From assembly GCA_005406025.1 (NCBI GenBank), contig BGZK01000704.1, positions 1-64,000 on the forward strand: a stretch of 64,000 bases of DNA, given 5' to 3'. Shown here piece by piece: positions 50,360-61,550 of the stretch. A model generated the notes under the pieces. The model was not told where the DNA came from and did not search any database. It was given only the letters and a program-made list of their open reading frames with translations. A program made the translations under genes and the position numbers. The stretch is from Eumeta japonica (Eukaryota; Arthropoda; Insecta; Lepidoptera; Psychidae). Position 1 is the first letter of the stretch. Every line of letters starts with the position of its first letter.

Positions 50360-52970
50360 ATAATATCCTTGAAAGAAAACTTGCTTCACAAAGCGCCCTA
50401 GTACCTAACGCACTTTGTTCTATCAATTATTCATTTGGTTTTAAGACGCCCAGTTGGTATTTGAATAATTACCGATAAAAATTATTTAAACAATGTTTTT
50501 AATGGTTTTTCCTTCCAAGAGATAAGTTTTTTTCTAGAAAGATAAATATGTTATTTTTTGGATAAAAAAATACAAAAGTTTCTATATAATTATGAAAAAT
50601 GGTAGTCATATAGCATTGGAACTTCGCCTATTAACTTTGAAAAGCCCAAAAATTAAAAATAACTTGTCCAAAGAGTGTATATAGGAAACAGATCATAATA
50701 CGAGTTATTATGATATGTTTTCTATTTACAATTTTATGACAAATTTATTAGGTAATAGATAATAAAGAGTGCAAATTTATTACTTTTTTTATTATTCTGA
50801 TCATAAGAAATGCCAATTTACGAGTTTTTTTCGACTTATTTCAAACACTGGAAAGGAACGCTAGTATCAAATTATTGCCCCGGTTCGAAAAAATCGCAGA
50901 ACCGAGGCTAGTGATAGTGAAGTACGAATGGATGCTAGTGAATTAGTTGACTCAACTGAATACACTGTCAAATAAATTGCGATAAATTTTGTATTAAATA
51001 CAAATATTGCATCATCAGCATTCATCTCGTTCTTAGTATATTTAGAGGATATCCATTTAATAGTGATGTACCTTTTGAGGTTATCAGGAGATTATTGCTT
51101 TCAGACTATAAAGATGTCAATATCACAAGAACATACTGTATCAATATAATATGATAATTCATAACAGCTATTAAAAAAGGAAAGGTAATCGGTCTGAAGT
51201 GTGCTTGGACTGCATGATTTGATGACTTCAGTTCATACTAGGCAGATCACAAAGGCTGCTGCATATGTTCTAAATCATTGACGATTTCGTGTTCTCAAAT
51301 CTGAAAAAAGATCTCAGAGGGTATAAATATGCTGACGATGAAACATTAAATAAGACTGTGACAAACATTGACAAAATGACAATTACTTATATACGTGTTT
51401 AAAAAATAACAATTTGTCATTTTTAATAAATTCATTGAGATAAAAGGGGACTATATCGAAAAATAAATATGAATCACTTCTTCATTTCGTTGTTTTCATA
51501 TTCATACCGAGAATTTATTGAACGGAGTTTCCTTAATTAATTGTAACAACAAAATTCAATTAAATTAAATTATGTGTTTCTAATGTTGTACTAAGGCCTA
51601 AGACGCTACAAAATTTAGTTTAACAGTTTTTTCAGGTTACAGGTTAAAGATATTTTCAAGTATTGTACACATTATAATGTTAAGTACTATTGTTTAAGAC
51701 ACGTGAAATATGTGGCGCTCATTAAGATTATTTTAGCTTTTGATTTAAATTTCAAAAAAAATATTTTCGAAGTATGAACATACGTTTATACTTCGCAATA
51801 TCTGTTCTAAAATAAAAACCATTTTAAATCCACTGAACACACTGCCTTTCTTTGTTCGTCACAAACTAGTGTAGCAATATAAAAATAATTACATTTCAAT
51901 AAGGATTTAATTAATTATTTATACATTAAATCTACAGTTTTTTGCAAGCCACTAATCTAAATTAAAATAAGTTGTAGCATGGCATACCAGACCAGATAAT
52001 GTTCATCTTATAGTATCGTTAAGAAAAATCTACATAATCAGAGACCTTAAAATAATTACTGAAGTAATAACATCTTCATTATTGATGCTAAATTAAAAAA
52101 GGTATGTTTTATATTAAATAATAATACAGTTTCCGAAATGCTATGAATACGACTATAAAAGATTATTTATTATTCATAGTATTATTGAAATAAGTATGGA
52201 ATAAAAGGTAACCTATATTCTGCTCTGAACAATTCTCTATCTATCGGTGTAGATCCCGTAAAAGTCGGTTCAGCCGTTTTAGAGATAAGCTCGGACAAAC
52301 AGACAGGACGGACAGAGTAATGTTCTTTAAGAGTTTCATATTCATCTTTCCATCAAACATACCGTTACTTATCGCAGAATTCAATAGATGGCATTGTATC
52401 AAAATCAATGCTGCTAGACAGCATTGTATATCATTCTTAAAGTTAAAATAAAAGGAATATGCCCACGGAAATATGGACTCCCATATGATGTTACGTCAAA
52501 ACCATTTTTGATCTTTTATGGACAATATAATACAACAATACAAAGACAATAATTAGCTATTATCACTCACTAGCCATATAAAAATCCATACACATGTACC
52601 AAAATAATTTAACAAAGTCGAAGATAACCTAAAATTGTATATAGTGTTCTTTTGCAAAAGGTTTTTAAGGGCATTCTAGATTTTTGTAGATTTTTGACAA
52701 AGCAGCTAACGTCCAGAAGATATATCTACTGGTATGGCATATCATGTTCCAGCCTGCAAATGTTCACGCGCATTACAGTATTTAATTTTCAGTGGAACAT
52801 TATTTTTCGTATTTTCGATTTCATTCGTTCGTTCATGCCGTTCTTTTGCAAATATTTTCTTTATTTAGTTAGTCATTTTATTTTATAGATACATATATAA
52901 AAATTAAAGAGAATATGATAGAACTGTAAAAAAAAAATGTACATTAAAGATATTTAAAAATAACTATTCT
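50360..52970. other. Intergenic AT-rich DNA with repeat scraps
   Basis: Apart from the possible reverse-transcriptase scrap at 51280-51400, only degenerate repeat traces are seen, such as AAAGTCGGTTCAGCCGTTTT near 52260 with a GGACAAACAGACAGGACGGA tract after it. No gene is supported; the 78-codon frame at 52652 has no features. Confidence 0.45.
51280..51400 (+). pseudogene. Possible non-LTR reverse-transcriptase fragment
   Basis: IDDFVFSNLKKDLRGYKYAD followed by DETLNKTVTNIDKMTITY contains a YADDxT box, preceded at the right distance by an I(N/D)D-like segment. Reverse transcriptases carry this as their catalytic motif. Nothing upstream or downstream could be joined confidently, so it may be chance. 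Confidence 0.35.
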
Positions 52971-53334
52971 GGGGGATATTGGAAACGCTGACAGAATACA
53001 TTTCAATGGTTTGTTTATCCGTTTAAAAAATTGTTCGCAAGCTCCGCAAAAAATTATTAGACAGGATTTGATGAAATTTAATGTGATCACCATTTATATC
53101 CCGAAGTAACATAGAGTTTTCATCCAGTAACACAGCTATTTTTCTTACATTATACATTTGCTTAACAGAACCAGAGTCTATATCGAACCCAGAATCGGAA
53201 TCAAATACGGACCTAGGATTGGACCACAAAACAGGAACAAAATCCGGATCACTGTTGACAGCGTGATCGGTCGGTATGAAAGACGAAAAAATGCGTTTGA
53301 TGTCCGTGGGGACGGAGCCACGGGAGAAACCTAG
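52970..53334 (+). mobile_element. Helitron remnant in the 3' flank of chitin-binding gene B
   Basis: Its GGAAACGCTGACAGAA, CTCCGCAAAAAATTATTAGA and ATCCCGAAGTAACATAG segments match the copy behind gene A. A GAATCGGAATC-type tract follows, then GGGGACGGAGCCACGGGAGA, and it ends AACCTAG|T at 53334. It lies 77 bp past gene B's stop codon, so gene B's 3' UTR may run into it. Confidence 0.55.
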
Positions 53335-53410
53335 TAAATAATATATCTAATTAAACGATACATTAATTAAGCACCCTCCGATGTCGGTTCTGAACCCTTA
53401 TACTCCTAAA

Positions 53411-53989
53411 TTACCCACAGGTGTAATTCGATGTGCACTCCTTCGTACCGGGGTCGAACAGGGACGTCGAGGGGCACACGTAGAAGTACTGTATATAATT
53501 GCCGTCTGACCCTAACACGCATAGGTAGTAACTTTTACACGTGTCGTCGGTGGTGTTCGCGTACCGGCCGGTCGATGTGCAATTGAAAGTGCAAACGTAG
53601 TCGTATTCGCAGTAGGTCGTGTCCGGGTCGTAGTAAGTGCCGTCGGGGCAGCTGTACACGGTTTCGACGTAAGTCCCGTTGATTTCGACGCATTCGATGT
53701 ACGAGGAGCAGTCGGTGGAATTGGGATTGGCGACGTATCCGTCGGAGGTGCAGACCGACGTCGTGGTGTTGCAGGTGTAGTCGTCGGAGGACGTGCAGAG
53801 GTGGGTGTTCGGGTTGAACACCGACGTCGTCGGACAGATGTAGTCGTAGGCGAGATAGGCGGAAGTGGACGAATCGTAGACGCAGAGGGTGTAGTTCTTG
53901 CACGTGGTGTCGCCGGGTTCGGGGTAGCGACCGTTACCGGTCTGGGTGCAGTTGACGGTGGCGGACGTGCTGCTGGCGAGCGTGAGTGC
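53411..53989 (-). CDS. Chitin-binding protein B (three Peritrophin-A domains), exon 2
   Basis: After the acceptor TTTATTTTCAG the frame runs 192 codons, ALTLASSTSATVNCTQTG to CTSNYTCG-stop. It has three six-cysteine CBM14 domains. Domain 1 reads C-TQTGNGRYPEPGDTT-C, domain 2 C-TSDGYVANPNSTD-C-SSYIE-C, domain 3 C-TSTGRYANTTDDT-C, each with the expected later cysteines. There are many NxT sequons and no acidic linker insertion, unlike gene A. With the 33-nt exon 1 at 55446-55478 the protein is 203 aa. It is a close tandem paralogue of gene A, likely secreted and chitin-binding. The alternative first exon at 54809 would give a shorter, poorer leader. Confidence 0.9.
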   Translation of the reverse strand, partial: ALTLASSTSATVNCTQTGNGRYPEPGDTTCKNYTLCVYDSSTSAYLAYDYICPTTSVFNPNTHLCTSSDDYTCNTTTSVCTSDGYVANPNSTDCSSYIECVEINGTYVETVYSCPDGTYYDPDTTYCEYDYVCTFNCTSTGRYANTTDDTCKSYYLCVLGSDGNYIQYFYVCPSTSLFDPGTKECTSNYTCG

Positions 53990-54261
53990 CTGAAAATAAA
54001 CAATGTTAAAATATGAGAACAAATCGGAAGACAAATGTAAAATAGACATATTTAGTTAAAAGACATAAGCAATTTCATTAGATAATTACGAAAAGTTATT
54101 TTTAATTTTCTTTTTTCCCGACATTCTATAACCGAGACTTAATACAAGGAAACATCTTAACGTTTTAAAAAGGAACCGTTGTTTCATTCCGAAATTGCTT
54201 TTTTTTTTAAACCCGACTAAAGACGAAAACTGAATCTAGATATATAGATAAATAAAAAATA

Positions 54262-54676
54262 GTGCCCATTAAGGATTTTTGAAAAACTACTCTGTAGAAT
54301 ATTCGAACAGTTGACTAAAAATATTTCAATATTTTTTAGGATTTTTGTTTGTATGCCTGTTTGTGTGTGTGTACGCAAACTCCGTAAAAACCACTGTACA
54401 GAATTTGATGATATTTGAAATTGTAATAGTTTATACCCCGAAGTAACAAACAGGACAGTATTTATTCTTTTTCACTAGTATAATTTTTGTGTAATGTATA
54501 TTTTTACCAGAACTATAATCTAGATCAAAACCAGAATCGAAATCAGCAGCGAGGTCAGGATTGCAATCGAAAGCAGGAACAAGAAAGGGATCATGGCTGA
54601 CAGCGTGATTAGTCAACATAAAAGATGCGGGAATTCATTCTATATCCACACGGGCGGAGCTGCGGGCGAAAGCTAG
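54262..54676 (+). mobile_element. Helitron remnant inside gene B intron
   Basis: It contains CTCCGTAAAAACCACTGTAC AGAATTTGATGATATTTG, TATACCCCGAAGTAACAAAC and a GAATCGAAATC-type tract. It ends ACGGGCGGAGCTGCGGGCGA AAGCTAG|T at 54676, the best preserved 3' end among the three copies near these genes. The start is approximate. Confidence 0.6.
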
Positions 54677-54800
54677 TCATATGTGTTACTAGTCGATGTT
54701 ATATAGTTATATAGTATCGACTAGTTATAGTATATGGCATTATAATTATGTAATGATATATAAAATAATAAGAAAAGTCACACAAAAATGTAAGTGATAT

Positions 54801-55060
54801 ATACTTACAGCGGTGTGCTTCATACTCTCATTTGAAATAATTAATTGTTAACTGTAAAAGTTAAAAACTCAACACGTTAAATTAAGTTGTTTTAACTTCC
54901 CACTTGGCAGTTGACTAAGTTAGTCTTAAAGGTATCGACATTTATGACATTAAATTAATGTCTCTAAGATTACCGATATTTTTACGTGTTTAGTTTTTAT
55001 CTTTAACAGTTAGTGGATAACTATTGCAAATGACAGTGTGAAGCACACCACCTGTTTATC
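54801..55060. repeat. Head-to-head imperfect inverted repeat, ~75-bp arms
   Basis: GGTGTGCTTCA (54812-54822) is inverted exactly at 55039-55049. Homology continues inward for about 65 bp (CTCATTTGAAATAATTA against, reversed, GTCATTTGCAATAGTTA; then AACTGT-AAAG and AACACGT). About 90 bp of spacer separates the arms. No clear target duplication was seen. It may be a MITE or a duplicated, inverted promoter-plus-first-exon. Confidence 0.6.
54809..54823 (-). other. Candidate alternative first exon (MKHTA) for gene B
   Basis: On the minus strand ATGAAGCACACCGCT is followed by the donor GTAAGTATAT. The phase is 0, so it could splice to gene B exon 2, giving MKHTAALTLASS. That leader is short, and there is no TATA box. 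It lies within one arm of the inverted repeat; the other arm has lost both ATG and donor. It is probably decoy or relic. Confidence 0.25.
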
Positions 55061-55445
55061 TCTATTGTTCATTTAAATGTTCAAATAGTTTTTTTTTTTA
55101 TTTATGTTCAATAGTTTCACTTAAAAGACTGTTCCGCACATGTTTTATAGGATTAACGTACAAATTTCTGATGTATAAAATTACACGGAATTGATAAAAA
55201 ATACATGTTTCCAAATAATATTTCTCATTTCTTTAGAACTCTGTTCCTTCATTTTTATTTATAATATAAAAAGTGACATGGGCGCCGGCACAATTATTTT
55301 CAGAGAGGTGCAAATTAATACTATATGTTTTATTTATTTATTTTTCGGTGTATTTTCTTCCTAAGTAGAAAAAACCAGGAAGGTGCAAAGTGAATACTAC
55401 ATTAATATACTTATTTATAATAATTAACAAATAAACCTTACTTAC

Positions 55446-55478
55446 AATTATAGTGCACAAAAGCAATTGCGACTGCAT
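55446..55478 (-). CDS. Chitin-binding protein B, exon 1
   Basis: Eleven codons, M-Q-S-Q-L-L-L-C-T-I-I, end at donor GTAAGTAAGG (55445), phase 0. Joined to exon 2 it gives MQSQLLLCTIIALTLASS, parallel to gene A's leader. A TATA box lies 36 bp upstream. This exon is preferred over the MKHTA alternative because length, phase, promoter and leader all match gene A. Confidence 0.85.
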
Positions 55479-55640
55479 TTTGATTTTCTGCCACGTACTT
55501 TCAGATTGCACGCTATTTATACCTTTCAGAGTAGTCAAATCTGTCTCCAAATCGGGGTCAATTGCCACCATCAATTAACTTTTCTGGTGCATCTTATCAA
55601 TACGCGTTATAAACCATAACGTCATCGTGATCGCTATGTA
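55479..55640 (-). promoter_or_regulatory. Promoter of chitin-binding gene B
   Basis: TATAAATA (55521-55514) sits in AAAGGTATAAATAGCGT, identical to gene A. The block ATTGATAAGATGCA (55601-55588) holds a GATA site 67 bp upstream, exactly as in gene A. An upstream ATGACGTTATGGTTTA patch resembles gene A's ATGATGTAACGGTTTA. Conserved spacing between paralogues argues for functional constraint or recent duplication. Confidence 0.75.
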
Positions 55641-55649
55641 GCTGCTAAA

Positions 55650-58600
55650 AGGGTTAGCGTAATCTAAAAAACCTTCATGACCGAGGACGATTCTTAGCAC
55701 ACTTCGACGAAAGAACGTCACACATTGAGTTATTTTATATGGTACGTATTATTTCTTAGCACATCGTACGACTGAAAGCCAAAGCTGTCATCCATAGTTT
55801 TATATAATAAAATTGCGGTCAAGCTTTGCAACCTTATATTCGTTCAACGTAAGAAAACTTACCCTGACCAAATCTTGAAGTTCAAAACCTAATAAATTCC
55901 TTGAGATCATTTGTAATAATTGTCCAATTGACATTTTTTATTCAGAAAAAACCTTTTTTCTAAATTTTTGGTAATCATATAATTTTTATAGTGATCGATG
56001 TATCAGCTACAAATAACAGTTTGTAATCGGAAAAATGGATAATGTAATAATTATCGGTTATTTTTCCCTTTACTTATGCAATGCAGTATAGTACCCTCGC
56101 TTTTTGCCAATTTTTCTGATTCTAAGTCAAAAAAAAGTACTGAAATATTATAGGTAAAAACAAGTGGCCACACCTTTTGATTGCATTAACTTAGAGACTT
56201 AAATTTTTACACCTTTAAGGGACCGATAAGTTGAGATTAATTATATATTAATCTCAACTTAATATCTGTTTTCGTTTCTGAGAATAAGGGTCTCGGCCGA
56301 CTTACAGGCAGAAAGACAGACCTATTTAAACAGATACTTGTTAAAAAGAAGTATTGAAAAAATTCTGGATATTTAAAAGAAAATCAAAATATCGATAGAC
56401 ATTACAGGCTCGACTTCTAAGCAATTTCTAATTTTTTGTGATATCTATTTTCGAGTTGATCTTGTTAACGCATAATTGAATTAAGGAGCTATATGCGCTG
56501 GAATATATTGCTCGTTCTTCTCGAGGAAAAACTGTCTTACAAAGAAGTGATTAAATTCATATCGTGTGTTTTTGGTGGTATGTTATGGCCCATGAAATAA
56601 AGATATTTTAAATTGGAAATTGGAATGACTTTCCATATTTTTCGATTTTTTTTTTTTCTTATTGTGGAGTTAAAAATGTCTAATGGTTCTTTGTGCTTGG
56701 AATTCGGTAAATTTTTAACGGAAATACTAGACTTATTTTAATATATTTTGTATTAGATGCATCTTGTCGTTCTTCTTGTAGTCACAGTCATTTTTTCAGG
56801 ATAGGATGTTACTGATGATGTTTTGTTACAATAAGCGTCGTCTTTTCCGATTCTTCAATTGCTTGCAACTTGAAGAAGTTTCAACACTTAAAGACTCCCC
56901 CACCTCCTCAATGACATGTAGCTCATCTAAATCGAGTTTGTATTGGAGATGACAATTCAAGATGAATTCTCTAAACCTTTCGGCATGATTTCCTCTCGTT
57001 AATGATTATTATGTAAATGGTATAAAGTATAAATATTTTAATCCTCCTTAATTAATAACTGTCTATATCATTATAAATAAGTAACTAATTCCAAATCGTA
57101 ATAATATATAGTGGTATTACTACGAAATTAAGAAATAGCTTTTCAGTTGGTATCTATTAAAATAAAAACCCTTATAATTTCATATTATTAAGAAACCTCC
57201 ATGGAAATGATATAAATAATGTACCAATGATTGTGCACAGTTCGCTGACGTCCGACATGTAAACAAAACAAAATCGAAAAGATAACTGAAAAATTAATAT
57301 ATAATTCCCCGATGTGAATTGCTTTATTAGGTACCTCTTTTAAAATACAATTAATAAATGTGTGGTTAAATTTAAGTATCTAATCTATTTGATGCTTGAA
57401 ACTAAAAATTTTCAGACACTAACATTAAATATTAAAATTCAGTACAAATAAATTAAGGACTTTTTAAATTCGTAAAAATCTAGAATGATTTATTCTTCAG
57501 CAAATATATGCTAAAAGCGTAGATAATTTATAGAAAACCATAGAGTTTTTGCATAGATTAAGACATTCAGCGGAAAATTACTATCAATTGATACACGCGC
57601 TATTCTTTCCTTGATCTCATCAATGTGAAAGGAGCTCTTTTGTACAATCAATTGTTTAAAAATATGTCTGAAGAATATATAAAAGTATAGCGTTATTCAC
57701 AAATTAATTCAATGATAATAACTGACTCTTGAGTTCGCGCGAGAAAAGATGTGAACAAAAATTAAACACTAGAAAAAGGACTGTTATGAAATTTTAACGG
57801 AACAGAGTTTATACATTACATGTTAATGAAATACTAAAATTAATCGAGGATATTTAGAAGGGTTTCAACACAAAAACAGTTGACTATCAGTCTTCTTGTA
57901 TACATGACATCAAACAAAAAGTATTGAACGCATTTTAATGAAGTTTTCACAGTTTGTTAGCGTGACCAACTTAAAATCTAAGCCTCGTTTCATTTAAAAT
58001 CGTTCCATGTAAGACAATATAAGTTTCCTCCATTCCACACGAACGAAGTTGCAGGCAAATACTAGTATACATAAATCTTAATACAAACGTAAAGATCAAA
58101 ACATAAAAATTCATACATTCACATACATAGTCCCATAGGTCTAATTAAATTTACAGCATAAATACCTGCTCTAATTACTAGGCTTATCCTGGTGTTTAGA
58201 TATGGTTTATGGCGCAATTTCTCGAACAGTCATGATTCGCCTCACAAACCTACGTGAATAATAGCTTCATATCTTTTTATACGTTCGGGAAGATACAAGT
58301 ATTGTGTACTTTACGTTTCTGGACGTTTATTCTGTTCATGGCTCATGGTATTCTTGTAACTTGTAACATGAGAGAGAAATAAACGCATCCACCATACGAA
58401 TGTAACGCACGTGACGGCGTCCATGTTTATGACCCGAAATGAGGTGAAATATATTAACGTGGCTTAGAACTAATACATGCGTGACTACCAGAAGAAATCT
58501 CAGTGACTCAATTTACTGAGAATCCAAACAAAAAGTAATTCTTATCTTTGTTATCATCGCAACCAGATCACAATATAGTGTCGGGGTTTTGCATCGATAA

Positions 58601-59160
58601 CTTTATGGCTATTCCAAAATTTTAGGTACGTATTGTTATATGATTTTCATTACTTTTATTGTGTGCGCGAGAAGTGATGAATGCCAAGTTATCGTGTCCG
58701 ATTTTGTGCGTAGCTCGTACTCGAAGTCTGTACTGTTTAAATTTTCCTTACATCAAGTATGGATATTTCGTTTTCAAATATGTGTTATAAGCGCTGTATC
58801 ATGCATCTGTGGATTCATTAATCTGTGGACTTGCCCGTTTCAACTTTATACAAAGAAGCACCATGGAAAATACACTGCGAATCCCTAAGTAATATTAAGA
58901 TATTGATTCAAGAAAGTCAATAAACAAACTCCTATAGCAATTATTATCAACTAAAATTCGCCAAACTAATCAATTTGTCTCTATGTTTAATTGTAATATA
59001 CCAGATGTTCGAAAATTCATTCCCTTTTGAATTATCACACACAATTCTCATAAAATACAACACTATTTATTTTAATACCACATAGCGCACGCATCTTATA
59101 AATACGTATGGTATAGAAATATTAATTAAAAATTGTCAATTGGACAGTCTAGGACAGACT
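55650..59160. other. Intergenic AT-rich DNA, no supported gene
   Basis: A perfect hairpin lies at 56227-56261. The plus-strand 82-codon frame at 58640 begins with a leader-like MIFITFIVCARS but has no domain or partner exon. The rest is AT-rich sequence with scattered old-repeat traces. Confidence 0.45.
56227..56261. repeat. Short-loop perfect hairpin, 15-bp arms
   Basis: TAAGTTGAGATTAAT (56227-56241) and its exact reverse complement (56247-56261) are separated by five bases. Confidence 0.85.
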
Positions 59161-59171
59161 ATTATGATTTC

Positions 59172-59334
59172 CAGGGCCGGACCGTGAGTTAAGGGGACCC
59201 TGGGCTAATACTACTTAGGGGCCCACCTATTTTTTCGCGTATCACCTATTTTTGACTGACTCGACTTAGCCGGGGGCCCCTTGAATCCGAGGGGCCCTGG
59301 GCTGAAGCCCAAAAAGCCATATGGTACGGCCCTG
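59172..59334. mobile_element. hAT-type MITE with perfect 8-bp target duplication
   Basis: The element begins CAGGGCCGGACCGTGA and ends, reversed, CAGGGCCGTACCATATGG. ATGATTTC flanks it on both sides (59164-59171 and 59335-59342). An 8-bp duplication and CAGGG ends identify the hAT superfamily. It is 163 bp, GC-rich and noncoding, and intact flanks suggest a fairly recent insertion. Confidence 0.85.
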
Positions 59335-59585
59335 ATGATTTCATTGTCATTAATTAATTTAAAATTATTTATTGATGGGTTTTAGTTTACTATTCAAAAA
59401 TAAATTAATGTTAAAGAAAAGAATGATTAATAAGTAATTTACCCTGATTTTTGTGTTGATTTTTTCGAAAACTGTACATATGCGCCATGTGGTATTAAAA
59501 CAAAACGTATTGTACTTGATGAGAATTATCTGTGACAATAGAAAAAAAAAGAAAATTTTCGAACATCCTGTAACCGTGTATATTA

Positions 59586-60792
59586 TCCATACTAATATTA
59601 TAAACGCGAAAGTTTGTATGGATGGATGGATGTTTGTTGCTCTTTCATGCAAAAAGTACTGAATGGATTTAGATGACCCAGTACATTAATATATAGCTTA
59701 CACATCAGAATAACACATAGGCTATAATTTATAAATATATAGTGTGAATTATCCAAAATATAACGAGAAGTGTCAAGTAAGTAGGAAAACATCTGTCATC
59801 TGCGAGCTATTCTGGCGTGCGCCGTAAATACCGTTGGAATTACACGTATATTATTTATAACATAAATCTTTATCTTAAATAGTCCTACAAAAAAGCCCGC
59901 AACAGCATATATGTATCTTTTATGTGTAAGCCATTATCGCCAAAATAGTGAACCATAAATACAATACATAATAATAATTGGTAATTTATTTCTAACGCTC
60001 ATTTGGTAGTAACAAATTATTCCTTATATCAAAATAAATACTTTTATCGTATCTGGTGTTTAAAGTAGATAAACTTTGTGTTTTACACCACATCATTTGG
60101 ACAAATATTTGAATAGTTATGGCGATAGACAAGCAAGTGCGCGATATTATGGTGCGGTCCGGCGGCTGGGTCAGACCATAAAAGTAGCAGGCATACATTT
60201 GAGTACGCAATGTTTTTCCCACGGCCAGCTATATGTGGCTTGCTCACGCGTTTCTAAATCACAAAATCTGCATGTTTATACAGACCAAAATAATCATTTA
60301 ACATAGTTTATAGGAGTATATTGCAGTAGCCACCTATAACTTTTGCATTACCATCAATCATCATGTACTTCCGTACCTATCTATCCTTACAAACTATAGC
60401 GTTTATAAAACCTATAATATATATTAGTGAGATCATCATAAAAAATGCTTAGTTCCAATTTACATACATTACACAATATAATAAGTTCGAACACTTATAA
60501 CTGGAGAATAGCTAGACCGATTTTCATTTTAATTAACAGTGATGTTATGTGTAAACTGAAATGTATAAAAAATCAGTAGGTATGGATTATGTTTATCTTC
60601 CAACAATTTTTAAGCTATCGCTTTATATTGCTTTAAAAAACATCAGCCATGTAAATGAAATAGCTACGAATATATAGGGCCTGTGGTTTATACCATCAAT
60701 GTGTATAAATTGGCCCTATAAAAAATTTCCATATGATTAAGATGAAAGAATACATTTTATACCTACGCGGGCGAAGCCGGGAGCAAAGCTAT
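59586..60792 (+). mobile_element. Helitron, 1.2 kb, with helicase relic
   Basis: The 5' end TCCATACTAATATTATAAAC follows an A. It continues GCGAAAGTTTGTATGGATGG and a segment AAAGTACTGAATGGATTTAG ATGA. The 3' end is TACGCGGGCGAAGCCGGGAG CAAAGCTAT at 60792, with CTAT in place of the canonical CTAG. An internal palindrome (TATAGGGCC...GGCCCTATA) spans 60673-60720. It carries the C-terminal end of a Helitron helicase, so it derives from an autonomous element by internal deletion. Confidence 0.75.
60064..60306 (+). pseudogene. C-terminal fragment of Helitron Pif1-like helicase
   Basis: The frame includes GQTIKVAGIHLSTQCFSHGQ LYVACSRVSKSQNLHVYTDQ. The FSHGQLYVACSRV motif is the conserved C-terminal helicase motif VI region of Helitron Rep/helicase proteins. 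Only about 75 codons survive; the Rep domain and the helicase core are missing. It lies within the Helitron at 59586-60792, in the same orientation. Confidence 0.8.
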
Positions 60793-61310
60793 TGTTTATA
60801 TATACTGTATTTCACGAGCTGTCACCATCATCAACCGTACAAGCAGCGGTAAAGTTGTATAAAAGGCAATGTTATAAGATTATAGTAGACTATTTATTCA
60901 AAATAAAGTAATAGGAACATCAGTAACCATGAATTATAATGTATTTTATACTCGATTAAATACTTTAAATGTTATATTCATCCTCAGTGAAAGTGTTTAT
61001 AATGAACGTATATATACATACCATATTTACTGTTTTATACATGTTTTACAAATGTTTCAAATTTATTGCTTTTTATTTAATTTAATCGACAATCTATGTG
61101 TACCTCCCTAGAAAACTTCTCCCACATTTAATAATCTTTTGTTGACCTATGCTCCAACAGTTCTACGACTATATCGCGTAACGCAACACAACACTAATAG
61201 ATTGCCTCCATTACATTCCGCGTTATTGTACGTTTCCATGATTCTGTTATTTTAAAAATAAATTTATTAATCGATTTCAATATATTAAACACGGCTATAT
61301 CTCAATCATT

Positions 61311-61343
61311 ATGGCAGATATAAGATATCTGATCATACTTGTG
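61311..61343 (+). CDS. Chitin-binding protein C, exon 1
   Basis: Eleven codons, M-A-D-I-R-Y-L-I-I-L-V, end at donor GTGAGT (61344), phase 0. The leader continues in exon 2 (FLNHAFTDANEC). The exon has the same 33-nt length and phase as genes A and B, but no TATAAATA/GATA promoter pair is seen upstream, so its control differs. The start context is CATTATGG. Confidence 0.85.
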
Positions 61344-61550
61344 GTGAGTTTTCAATTTCAATATTTAAAATATTTTGACATAGGAAGGCAATAATACTTA
61401 GGTTTTCAATTTCGGCATTTTTTATCTCACAGCTATTTATATTTAGTACACATTTTTTTTATTCTCTCCGACCTTAAGTACAAAAAAAAACTACCAACAC
61501 TTAAATTATAATATGCGTGTTTGCATAATATTTATGGATTTTTTTTACAG

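Noticed and set aside
53512..54016. Long alternative frames (Arg/Thr/Pro-rich and Gly/Val-rich) across gene B exon 2
   Set aside because: Shadows of the true CBM14 frame caused by high GC at third codon positions; the six-cysteine domains are only in the called frame.
58640..58888. 82-codon plus-strand frame with a leader-like start and several cysteines
   Set aside because: No cysteine spacing typical of a family, no promoter or poly(A) support; likely chance.
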